Source: Synechococcus sp. CS-1325 (GTDB lineage: Bacteria; Cyanobacteriota; Cyanobacteriia; PCC-6307; Cyanobiaceae). Taken from it: 64,000 nt of DNA. Shown piece after piece: positions 1-7,842 of this stretch (its first letter is position 1; each line of letters begins with the position of its first letter). The DNA is taken from assembly GCA_025128135.1 (NCBI GenBank), contig JAHLYW010000045.1, positions 1 to 64,000 on the forward strand, in the 5' to 3' direction. The notes under the pieces are model-generated. The model was not told the origin of the DNA, searched no databases, and was given only the letters and a program-made list of their open reading frames with translations. Both the position numbers and the translations under genes were made by a program.

Positions 1-460
1 AGCGTTCTCCGCCGAGGTAAGCATCATCCACCTGTACCTTCCCCCGTAGGACATAGGCTCCATCCCGCTCCTTCATTGCCTGCATGATCTTGTTGTGAAC
101 CAGCCATGCCGTGCGGTAGTTCACGCCGAGATGGCGCCTCAGAGCGAGTGAGGAGATGCCAGTCCTGGCCTGGCCCACCAGGTAGAAGGCGAGGAACCAG
201 GTGGTCAGCGGTAACTTGGTCGCCTCCAGGATGGTTCCGGCCGTGAGGGTGGCCTGATGGCGGCAGCTCCGGCACTGATAGCGCTTGTGGCGCCGGCCAC
301 CGATAAGCCCATACTTCTGGCACTCACAACGGGGGCAACGGAAACCATCCGACCAGCGCGCGTGCTCCAGGGCGGCCTCGCATTTCTCCTCGGTGCCGTA
401 GAGATCGATGAACTTGGGCAGAGACAGACCCGACTGGAACTGGATCCGATTCATCGCCAT
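1..460 (-). CDS. IS1595-family transposase, 3' end outside window
   Basis: The reverse strand is open from an ATG at 460 to the left edge of the window, so only the first ~153 residues are seen. Residues 30-60 hold a zinc ribbon: CPRC, then CRSC about 20 residues later (key residues RCPRCECQKYG and YQCRSCRHQ), followed by TLTAGTILEATKLPLTTWF. This is the N-terminal layout of IS1595/ISXO2-type transposases. The first catalytic aspartate of the DDE-type domain lies at the edge in VQVDDAYLGGE. A second in-frame ATG at 454 is an alternative start. No terminal inverted repeat was found upstream, so the element's left end is undefined. Whether the copy is intact cannot be judged from this window. 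Confidence 0.8.
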   Translation of the reverse strand, partial: MAMNRIQFQSGLSLPKFIDLYGTEEKCEAALEHARWSDGFRCPRCECQKYGLIGGRRHKRYQCRSCRHQATLTAGTILEATKLPLTTWFLAFYLVGQARTGISSLALRRHLGVNYRTAWLVHNKIMQAMKERDGAYVLRGKVQVDDAYLGGER

Positions 461-657
461 GGCAAGAAGGACTGGTACATGTGTACCAGCCTAGGCGGCA
501 GACGGCTGTCGGCGGATCTTGCTGCCTAATCAAGAGAGAGGTTGAGCAACCAGAGTAACAAGGCCCTTCTGGTGGATGTCGATTCCGTAAAAAACTATCT
601 ATAACTCAGATTCTCTAGCGACCTGAGCCAAGACAAGCTCGATAATAAGCATGCAAT

Positions 658-1521
658 TCAAGAGGACTTCTTGAAGAGGCTTTTTGGAATTGTCACCTTC
701 GCCCAGACAGCTTCGAGCCCTGACCCAAGTGGATTTGACTTGATGGCATCAACCTTCAAATTCTGCCCACTTGGGATGATTCCTAGAGAAGATCCCGATC
801 GGATCGTGCCCTCAGTTCTAAGGTACACAGATGTGACAGATTTATAAAGGGAGCCAGGGCTAGGCTTTCCCTTTGCAGTCGTTGTTCGATCAGAAGAAAA
901 CTTGCCTGACTCATCGATTTTTCCAATATAGATCCATCCCTGTAAATCAGACTTAGAAATCTTAGTAATTGTAAGTTCTTGTAAAGCTTGCGTGACTGGA
1001 GAAGATTGAACTTTTACATTCACTACGCGCTTGTCTCCTGGAGAACCGGAGGCTGAAGTAAGCTTATCGTCCTGCTTGCTTACCTGCGCTTGCACGTTCT
1101 CATCTTGTGCGGCGGCAAGAATATCAAACGTATCTTTGCATGCGGGCGTGAACAATTTTGTACATTCTTGTTTTAAAAGGAAAGCGGCAGTGTTCTGAAG
1201 ACTCTTCTTGCCACTTTGAATTGCAATATTGGCTATGTTGAGTTTATCTCTTTCATTGGTCGCAACGATGTATAGCCCAACGAGTGCAACCTTCCCCTTT
1301 GTCTCATTCTCCCCTGTAAGGTTATCCATTTGATCTAGGATTTGCTTGGAGAATGCTTGTGTTCTTTTCACTTCGTCGAGCGACTGGTTGATTCCCTGGG
1401 AGATCCATGCCTGATATAGTCCCGATATAGAGACAACTGTTGCGGTGAAGATACCAAGTCACTTTTTGAACAAAGAAGCTTTTTCAAGTGGCGTCTGGCC
1501 CATATTCCTAATACCCAGCAT
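658..1521 (-). pseudogene. Unknown membrane-anchored protein, interrupted by in-frame TGA
   Basis: From ATG 1521 the frame reads MLGIRNMGQTPLEKASLFKK and stops at TGA (1461-1459), then continues open in the same frame to 658. The continuation begins LGIFTATVVSISGLYQAWIS, a plausible transmembrane helix, followed by a ~240-residue mostly soluble domain. Restoring one codon (TGG to TGA is the simplest change) gives a 287-residue single-pass protein. The downstream part could still be expressed from GTG or another internal start, but it would then lack the membrane anchor. The soluble domain has a helical, four-cysteine-poor first half and a beta-rich end (SSLGIIPSGQNLKV near the C-terminus, suggestive of an SH3-like fold, which is inference). 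I do not recognise the family. Base composition is more AT-rich than the core genes further right. Confidence 0.6.
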
Positions 1522-1805
1522 GCTTGGATGTTAGGGCAGCCATGGAATCTGTCAACCAACTACCCTGAAACATCATGAGTGCCATGGTTTATCATCTTTC
1601 AACTATCAATATCTGCTACTGTCATCGCTGTAGGCTGAGAGAATCGAGAAATATGTTCCATTGATTCCCGTTATCGATCGCCAATGGATAGGCGGGGTCC
1701 AGCCTCCTTAGCACGAAATATACTGATAATGAGTTCTCTGGAACACCTGCGGTTCGCCTATAAACAGCCAAACTCCAATTTATTTCAACGCGAATGGAGA
1801 ACAAC

Positions 1806-2837
1806 ATGAGCAGGCACTTCATTGCCTTCTGGAATCTTGAAAATCTCTTCGCCCCCCAGGATTTCGGAGACCGCCCAAAGTGGTTGGCCAACCAAATTTC
1901 TGCAGATCTCAAGGGGTGGACGACTGAGCTACTGGATCTTAAAATGGCGCAGCTCGCCTCCATCATCTCCCAGATGAACAACGGGAGGGGTCCAGGAGTC
2001 CTTGGAGTTTGCGAAGTAGAGAACAAATTTGTTCTGGATGCCTAGGCTGGCATGCTTAATAAAATACTGGCGGGTCGGGAATACGTCCCTGCTCATGCTG
2101 ACTCAAATGAGGATCTACGTGGCATCGATACTGCATTCCTATATGACAAACAGGAATTCGACCATGATCCTGCGACACTATTCAATTACTTCGTGATACG
2201 ACGTACGGGCACACGAGATATCACCCAAGCCACTTTCACAACCAAAGCCGGCCAACCATTGGTGCTGCTTTGTAACCACTGGCCATCACGGAGTGGTGGA
2301 ACCAATGAAAGCCAGGGTTATCGGATGACAGCCGGTGAGACCCTATCCTACTTCCACTGCCGCATTCGAGAAGAACTTGGAGATGACATTCCAATCCTTG
2401 CTATGGGTGATTTCAATGATGACCCCTTCAATGATTCGCTTGTACTTCATGCCGAAGCCACAAGGGAGCGAGGTGATGTAGAGCGCAGTGAGACTGTTCC
2501 CCGTTTCTACAACCTTGCTTGGCGATATCTGCAACAAGAGGGAATCGACTCCAAAGGGAATCAGAAACTGGTGAACGGCACTCTGTACTTCAAAGGAAAT
2601 GGCAATGTTTTTGATCAACTACTCGTCTCCAAGGGCTTGCTGATGCCCTCCAGCCCTTTACGGGTTGAGGAAGAAACCGCTCGCATCGAGTTGTTCCCTG
2701 AAATGGTCGATGACAGAGTGAGTGAAGGACCGATCCGATTTGGGCTTCCAAGAGGGGACGCTCAGAAGAATGTGAACACGAAGGGATACAGCGACCATTT
2801 CCCAGTATCTGTCGAACTTGAGGAAGATGTGGTGTAA
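1806..2837 (+). pseudogene. Endonuclease/exonuclease/phosphatase-family protein, interrupted by in-frame TAG
   Basis: ATG 1806 is preceded by GGAG at a good distance; an in-frame ATG at 1794 is less likely. The start [15 protein letters not shown] is the typical opening of the EEP (exonuclease-endonuclease-phosphatase) superfamily, and [11 protein letters not shown] carries the metal-binding Glu. A TAG at 2043-2045 then stops the frame; reading continues in the same frame ([14 protein letters not shown]) to 2837 with further EEP hallmarks: [32 protein letters not shown] and, near the end, [12 protein letters not shown], the last holding the catalytic Asp-His. TTG to TAG would explain the stop. 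Apart from it the ~343-residue protein has all conserved blocks, so the inactivation looks recent. A natural substrate (DNA, RNA or phospho-ester) cannot be inferred. Confidence 0.75.
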
Positions 2838-3212
2838 ACAGATTAAATCCATTGCGAAGGCTCGCCTCCGTCTGGCGAAAGCCTGCCGTGCTGGTCTACA
2901 TTCCCCGCACTACGTTCCAGAGACGCAGCCTCAGCGGCTGAACTTCCATTGGCCGGAACGACTGAAGAGCCGTAGCCAGGCGCTACGGCACAGCTCTGGT
3001 GATCGTCCATCACTACTGCTGGATGATTGGCAGCGCCTCCAAGCATCAGCGGTGGAGCAGTGGTGAGCATTAATACAGGCTGAATGGGCGTCTCGGCGTC
3101 AAGGTCGGTCGCATTTCGTCAATGAAGCGGTCCGCCTGATCGCTGCCGGTAATCGAGGCGCCAACGAACCAGCAAGGGCATGAGTGCTCAGGATGGGAAT
3201 GGAGTCTGGCGT
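2838..3212. other. Gap of 375 bases, gene debris
   Basis: No convincing gene. The reverse strand at about 3180-3112 encodes PCWFVGAS, then GSDQADRFIDE, which resembles the first residues of McrB-like AAA ATPase proteins (WFVGA..GG.DQT.RF..EG); the match is short and is then lost. A perfect 8-bp hairpin lies at 2969-2989. The segment reads as rearrangement scar between the nuclease pseudogene and the regulator remnant. Confidence 0.35.
2969..2989. repeat. Perfect inverted repeat, 8-bp stem with 5-base loop
   Basis: GCCGTAGC (2969-2976) and GCTACGGC (2982-2989) are exact reverse complements around CAGGC. There is no T-tract, so it is not a standard intrinsic terminator. It lies 130 bases past the nuclease pseudogene and could be a remnant of a small repeat or of a mobile element end. 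Confidence 0.5.
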
Positions 3213-3464
3213 TCACCATGCATTGATTGGAGCGAAAACCAGAGACTGGCGACCGGCCAGGATCAGCCTGGTCAGGGCGAGCGCCGGCTGGCGCGTTTGC
3301 TGCCACTCACTCTTCTGCTGGTGCTGCAGCATGCGCAGAAACAACGACAACTGGGTGGAGACGGCACCCGTTTCCAGCCTCTCCAGGGTGCGCTTGGAAA
3401 TGCCGGCCTGTTCGGCCAACTCCTGCAAGAGGGCCTCGTCACCCATCAGACGATCGATCGACAT
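3213..3464 (-). pseudogene. XRE/HipB-like helix-turn-helix remnant
   Basis: The frame from ATG 3464 contains LLQELAEQAGISKRTLERLE followed by TQLSLFLRMLQHQ, the second half of an XRE-type helix-turn-helix (recognition helix and the SQL..FL..LRAL tail typical of HipB-like regulators). The first helices normally preceding ELAEQAGIS are missing, replaced by unrelated MSIDRLMGDEA. No HipA-type kinase follows downstream on this strand. I read it as a truncated regulator or antitoxin; a functional short protein is not excluded. Confidence 0.45.
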
Positions 3465-3594
3465 TGGGCGCCATAAGAGCCGACCTGGTGGAATGGCTGT
3501 TCGGCGAGAATTAGGTAGGCGGCCCCTTTGCATCAACAAAAAAGTCCCCCCTCCTTTTTTTCATTTGACACCGGGCACATTTGGAGAAGACTGC

Positions 3595-4195
3595 GTCTAC
3601 GGGATCCGTGCTGGAGCGGCAGGTCTCGTTTCTGAGCTTGATGCCGCGGAAGTCACCCTTGGCCCGCTTCTTTCCTGCCTTGGGCAGTGAATATCTCGCC
3701 TGGCCCAGACGGCGATAGCGGAGGGTCCTCTTGCCTATCGATCAGCTTCAGGGAGGAGCATGACGCCTTGGCCTGCAGCAGCGTGCCATCCACGGAGAAG
3801 TGGTCATCGCTGAGCAGCAGATTCAGCTCGAGAGCTGCCATCAGCTTCTCCAGGAACGTTTCCATGACGTCGTCATTGAGCAGCCGATCACAGTTTTTGG
3901 TGTAGATGCAGTCGGCCGGAGGCCATAGGTGGTGGGATGCCAGATCGGTTCATCCGGGCTCAGGCCGCCAAACCAGCGGAAAAGCAGGTTGGTGTGGAGC
4001 TGATCCAGCAGGAGCCTCTCCGAGCGGATGCCGTTGAACGACTTCAGCAGGGAAGCCAGCAGCCATTGTTCTAGTGGCACTGATAGTCGGCCGCCGGTGG
4101 CGTAGAGATGAAAGAAGGTGAGCTTGAGGCGATCGAGGGCCTGATCCGCCAGCTTTCAAATCCACCTGGGCGGATGGTTCGCCGGACATCACAAC
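3595..4195 (-). pseudogene. Decayed IS5-type transposase, related to the intact copy at 7843
   Basis: Three reading frames of the reverse strand together follow the intact transposase at 7843-8979: KLADQALDRL and LYATGGRLSVPLEQW (4170-4070), LLASLLKSFNGIRSERLLLDQLH and LLFRWFGGLSPDEPIWH (4070-3930), then FLEKLMAALELNLLLSDDHFSVDGTLLQAKAS (3860-3770) and GDFRGIKLRNET (near 3640). At least one nonsense codon (TGA just before KLAD) and two frameshifts separate the blocks. Homology ends near 3595, so the catalytic second Asp and Glu are gone. No terminal inverted repeats like those of the intact element are visible at its ends. Confidence 0.8.
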
Positions 4196-4327
4196 TGTGG
4201 CGGCCGCTCCATTCTTCGCGAAAGAGACAGGGTATATCTACAAACTACAAGGCCCAACTTTTTGTGTCGGTCGACTTCCTTCAATGTTAGCCAAGGCTAA
4301 GGTCAAGAATTCCAGTATTTAAGAGCT

Positions 4328-6010
4328 ATGATCCTATCTATTCTGGTTCAGGTGCAACTAATCCGAAAGCTTCTAGTTTGGGCTTCCTCGATTCCCTGGC
4401 TCGGGATGCGGATCAACAGATTCGCCACCAATATGCTTGCCAGTTCAACGACGCCCCGACCTCGGCCGTTCAGCCTCTGGTCACCGGTGCCGGCTGTGCC
4501 TGGCAGCGCAAGCGGACCAATTTGCGACTACACCTCCTGGCCCTCACTCACAGATCGTCGATTTTCCGCGCGTCATATCGCCCCCGTCAGTGAGGCAAGC
4601 ATGGCCGCACTTCCAGACGATACGCCGAAGGGGCCTAATCGCTGGGGGCCAGTGACCTCATTATTTTCCCGCGGGGAAACGATGAAGACAGACCGCTCCT
4701 CTGTTCTGTTCATGTTCTTTGCACAGTGGTTCACTGACAGTGTGCTGCGTGGTGACCCCAGCGACCGACGCAAGAATACCTCAAACCATGATGTCGACTT
4801 GTGTCAGATCTATGGTCTCTACGAGCATGAAGCCTGCTGTCTGCGAAGTAAAGAAGGAGGTCGCCTGCGCTCGCAGATCATTGATGGCGAGGAGTATCCC
4901 GACTATTTAGGTGTGCGGAATTCAAACGGCGAATGGCATGTTAAAAAGGAGTATAGTTGCCTGGATTTAGAGGGTAAGGTTGTCCGTGATAAGGGTCTCT
5001 ACCCGCATGGCGACACCACATGGGTAAGGAATGCATTGCAGGGGAGTTTCCCTAACTTGCCGCAAGACCAGCTGGATAAAAGGCTTGATAAGCTCTATGC
5101 CACCGGCCTCGAGAGAGGGAATTCATCAGTAGGTTATGCTGCCCTTAGCTTGGTCTTCCTGCGGGAGCACAACAGGATCTGCCATGAACTCAGCGTAAGG
5201 TATCCAGATTGGGAGGATGCGGATGAACGTCTGTTTCAGACAGCACGTCTGATCAACATCTGCTTGCTGCTTAAATTAACCATCGAAGATTATATCAATC
5301 ACATCACAGGTGAACCGCTCTTTCGGTTGGATACCAACTTTGCCGAGACCCAACACTGGTACCGCACAAACTGGATGGCACTGGAATTCAACCTGCTCTA
5401 CCGATGGCATGGCCTGGTTCCCGATCAACTGATAGTGGATGAAAACCCGGTTGATGCCTCTCTTTATCGCTGGAACAATGCCCTCCTTGAAGAGAAGGGG
5501 CTGGCTGGCATCATCAGCACGGCCTCAGCCCAGCCAGCCGGATGCATCAGTCTTGGAAACAACCCGGACTTTCTGATGGGGTCAGAGTATCAGACAATCA
5601 AGATGGGGCGGGACTTTAGACTGCAGAGTTATAATAATTATCGCCAGAATTTTGGCCTTAAGAAGCTCAGATCATTCGCCGAGCTCACTAAAGAAATCGC
5701 CCTTCAAGAGCAATTGAAATCGCTTTATGGGAGCATAGACAATCTTGAACTCGTGATCGGTTTGTTCGCCGAAGACTCTCAACCCGGGTTGCTGTTCGGC
5801 ACTTTAATGCTCACAATGGTAGCCTATGATGCCTTTACACAAATATACACTAATCCGGTGCTCTCAGCAGCCATCTATAACTCAGAGTCTCTGACATCTT
5901 ACGGGCTCGAGCTAATCAAAGAAACCACCAGTATTGAATGTCTGGTGCGACGCAACCTACCGGTTGGTTCAAGCCTACTGGCAAGGCTGGGAGTGACTCC
6001 TCAGGGTTGA
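4328..6010 (+). CDS. Cyclooxygenase-like haem peroxidase/dioxygenase
   Basis: A 560-residue protein of the animal haem peroxidase superfamily, closest in motif layout to prostaglandin G/H synthase. Visible blocks: YTSWPSLTDRRFSARH (68-83); FMFFAQWFTDSVLR (128-141), the distal-haem helix; SSVGYAALSLVFLREHNRIC (266-285); LEFNLLYRWHGLVPD (352-366), equivalent to the helix carrying the catalytic Tyr and proximal haem His (here Y358 and H361, three apart as in cyclooxygenase); and a C-terminal FGTLMLTMVAYDAF block. The distal His of cyclooxygenase is Asp (D137) here, although the preceding Gln (Q133) is kept, so peroxidase chemistry may be altered. Substrate is probably a fatty acid (inference). 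There is no signal peptide; residues 1-60 are poorly conserved and the true start may be internal. It is intact amid pseudogenes. An alternative is a fatty-acid dioxygenase without peroxidase activity. Confidence 0.8.
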   Translation: MILSILVQVQLIRKLLVWASSIPWLGMRINRFATNMLASSTTPRPRPFSLWSPVPAVPGSASGPICDYTSWPSLTDRRFSARHIAPVSEASMAALPDDTPKGPNRWGPVTSLFSRGETMKTDRSSVLFMFFAQWFTDSVLRGDPSDRRKNTSNHDVDLCQIYGLYEHEACCLRSKEGGRLRSQIIDGEEYPDYLGVRNSNGEWHVKKEYSCLDLEGKVVRDKGLYPHGDTTWVRNALQGSFPNLPQDQLDKRLDKLYATGLERGNSSVGYAALSLVFLREHNRICHELSVRYPDWEDADERLFQTARLINICLLLKLTIEDYINHITGEPLFRLDTNFAETQHWYRTNWMALEFNLLYRWHGLVPDQLIVDENPVDASLYRWNNALLEEKGLAGIISTASAQPAGCISLGNNPDFLMGSEYQTIKMGRDFRLQSYNNYRQNFGLKKLRSFAELTKEIALQEQLKSLYGSIDNLELVIGLFAEDSQPGLLFGTLMLTMVAYDAFTQIYTNPVLSAAIYNSESLTSYGLELIKETTSIECLVRRNLPVGSSLLARLGVTPQG

Positions 6011-6212
6011 TTTAAAACCTGTTGTCGGTGCGCTTGACGGCTCCCCATACCCTCGGGGTTCTTCTCTTTGGTCGGCACCGCCTCCCCCCTGCAGGCGCCA
6101 GGCCTTGCTCAATTTGTAGAGGGTGATCACATGAATGCCCAGCTCCTGGACGATCACCGTCACGCTCTGACGGTGAGGTGGGCTCATCCGCCGTCAAGCT
6201 GCAGGGACGCAT
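6011..6212 (-). pseudogene. Probable transposase helper (helix-turn-helix) fragment
   Basis: The reverse strand at about 6187-6070 reads MSPPHRQSVTVIVQELGIHV then ITLYKLSKAWRLQG, resembling the helix-turn-helix of IS3-type OrfA proteins (M.PP...SV..LA.E.GI...TLY.WRK.AR..G). Expected residues after it are absent, and the frame runs on into the 3' end of the peroxidase gene, so this is at most a fragment. The similarity is weak and no catalytic ORF lies next to it. The remaining bases to 6357 show no gene. Confidence 0.35.
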
Positions 6213-6357
6213 TGATCGGTTCCATCAGGCCACCTGCTGGTGAAAGTAAGCGTGAAGGAGGAGCATCACTTTGCTGGCAGAGGGGGTTTCCAGTGTCTGG
6301 GACGCCATGGGCATGCCAGTGGCGCGAGAGGATGTCAGGTCAGATCAGGCTTGACCC

Positions 6358-6531
6358 ATGTCACTCATTCCCCGCTGGCGCTACATGACCGATGAGTCGA
6401 AGGCTCTGGCCAAGCGGACGGCCGTCTCTGCCTTGGTTGTTCTGGTGGTCCTCCTTGTCTTCCGATCGTTGGTTCCCTGGGTGCTTGTCGGGCTGGTTGG
6501 CTGGTGGATTTGGAAGGCGGTCAGCAAGTAG
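6358..6531 (+). CDS. Small single-pass membrane protein, 57 residues
   Basis: The frame ATG 6358 to TAG 6531 encodes a 57-residue protein: a positively charged start (MSLIPRWRYMTDESKALAKR), then a long hydrophobic stretch (residues 22-52, including VLVVLLVFRSLVPWVLVG) ending WWIWKAVSK. The charge pattern predicts an N-in membrane anchor. A GC-rich hairpin terminator follows 10 bases after the stop codon (6541-6558), supporting a real transcription unit. Small proteins with a similar SKALAKRTAVSA start are, to my recollection, found in picocyanobacteria without known function. A competing longer ORF in another frame (6392-6889) has arginine/serine-rich composition typical of a shadow. Confidence 0.6.
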   Translation: MSLIPRWRYMTDESKALAKRTAVSALVVLVVLLVFRSLVPWVLVGLVGWWIWKAVSK

Positions 6532-6540
6532 TGCTCCTTG

Positions 6541-6558
6541 CCTGCCCCTCTGGGCAGG
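6541..6558 (+). terminator. Hairpin terminator candidate
   Basis: CCTGCCC (6541-6547), loop CTCT, GGGCAGG (6552-6558): a perfect 7-bp GC-rich stem right after the stop codon of the 57-residue gene, followed by the moderately T-rich TCTATCGTC. Confidence 0.5.
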
Positions 6559-6913
6559 TCTATCGTCGCCGAACACAGCAGCCGTTTGGCAGCAGCGCAG
6601 TCCCGAAGCATCCGCGCGGCCAGCAGCAAGGGCTGGCCAGAGGCCTCGGTGGTCCACTAGTTCCCGGGGCGTCACCAACCGGAGGCGGGCAGCTCATGAA
6701 ACCCTTGTGCGGCAGGGGATGCTGGGGAATCCTGCGCGCCATCAACAATGTGAAGAAAAGGGTGAGAACAGAACAATTTTAAAACATCTTGCGAGACACC
6801 CGATATCCAGGCTGCGAACTGCAGACTCAATCCTATGCTTCCAACACCATTCACTGCAAGCAATAAGGATGTGTCAGAGCAAGCGATGAAACGATCTTCC
6901 GTGGTGGTGATGA
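6559..6913. other. Gap of 355 bases, nothing recognised
   Basis: Open frames here are short and of shadow composition (Arg/Ser/Pro-rich or Trp/Cys-rich). The last ~100 bases before 6914 are more AT-rich and probably hold the promoter of the TspO-like gene, but no clear -35/-10 pair could be assigned. Confidence 0.3.
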
Positions 6914-7426
6914 ATGGAAAACCGTGCTGGTTTCAGGTGGTGGCACGCCATGGTCATCTTTGCTGCAGCCAACGTGACCAGTGCCCTGCCGGCCGGTTTT
7001 GGCGGTGACTTCGCCTTTTACAATTCGTTTCAGCAGCCTGAACTGGCACCACCCGATTGGGCTTTTGCGCCGATCTGGTTGTTTCTGAACGCAACATCCC
7101 TGGTTGCCTTGTCCCGCATTGCCAACGCGCCGGTGCGTACCCCATGGCGGGTGGCGTTCCTCTGGTCGGAGGGTATGGGCTGGGTGCTGTTTGCAGCCTT
7201 CACCACCCTTTACTTCCTGCTGCGCAGCCCGATTCTCGGCGCAGTGGACACCGTCGCTGGACTGATCGCCGGGCTGAGCAGCCTGGTATGCGCTTCCCAC
7301 ATTGATTTCCCAGCCACCAGTTTCATCCTGCTCCGGGTGTTGTGGCTCCTGCTGGCAACCTATGTATCGGTGTTCGTAGCCCTGTCGAATCCGGACCCGT
7401 TCCTTGGCACTGGATTGCTGCGGTGA
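6914..7426 (+). CDS. TspO/MBR-family membrane protein
   Basis: A 170-residue polytopic protein with five hydrophobic segments (about 10-28, 48-68, 78-100, 106-128, 138-160), the topology of the TspO/peripheral benzodiazepine-receptor family. The block LAPPDWAFAPIWLFLNATSLVALSRI in the first loop and second helix matches the family pattern (PPxWxFxPxWxxLY). TspO proteins bind tetrapyrroles and influence porphyrin handling and stress responses in photosynthetic bacteria; that role is inferred here. Tryptophan and aromatic residues are abundant as usual. It stands alone between debris and an IS cluster. The start ATG 6914 overlaps an out-of-frame ATG at 6910; no strong ribosome binding site is seen. 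Confidence 0.7.
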   Translation: MENRAGFRWWHAMVIFAAANVTSALPAGFGGDFAFYNSFQQPELAPPDWAFAPIWLFLNATSLVALSRIANAPVRTPWRVAFLWSEGMGWVLFAAFTTLYFLLRSPILGAVDTVAGLIAGLSSLVCASHIDFPATSFILLRVLWLLLATYVSVFVALSNPDPFLGTGLLR

Positions 7427-7781
7427 TCTCATGCTGAACAAGATTCTGCTTTTTACCCGACACGCACAGACCAAACCCAAGGAAAGTGGGAACACTCAAT
7501 GGGCGACTGCAACGCACCGATGGACTTCACTCCAGCCGCCCATGCAGACGAGGCATTTAGTCCCTGCTGAAGGGAGCATTGTTGGAGCTCAGAAGAGAGG
7601 ACCTGGAGCGGGCGTTGCTCAAGATTTCCTTGTTCTCTTCTCGGCTGTTGCGTTGCTTTGGAACTGGCACCAGGTTGCATCAATGATTTGACCACCACGG
7701 GCTTCGAGGCCCTGTTCTCGAAGGTATCCCTCAACCAGCTCGAAGAGCTCATCGATCACATCAGCCTTACGTAGGCGCTCT

Positions 7782-7785
7782 CTAA
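7782..7785. repeat. Target site duplication, left copy (CTAA)
   Basis: CTAA directly before the left inverted end of the intact IS; identical to 9155-9158 on the other side. A 4-bp duplication of this type fits IS5-family transposition. Confidence 0.8.
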
Positions 7786-7802
7786 GAGTTTGCTGAAAAA
7801 CC
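7786..7802 (+). repeat. Left terminal inverted repeat of the IS
   Basis: GAGTTTGCTGAAAAACC, matching the right end (9138-9154, reverse strand) at 16 of 17 positions. Confidence 0.85.
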
Positions 7803-7842
7803 CAGCCACCACTGCGAGAGTGGATCAACTGCCCATACGTTG

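Noticed and set aside
6392..6889. 165-residue plus-strand frame overlapping the small membrane protein
   Set aside because: Arg/Ser/Trp-rich; it crosses the terminator hairpin at 6541-6558.
6851..7495. 214-residue minus-strand frame over the TspO-like gene
   Set aside because: No membrane or domain pattern; Gln/Arg/Cys-rich as expected for an antisense frame of a hydrophobic protein.
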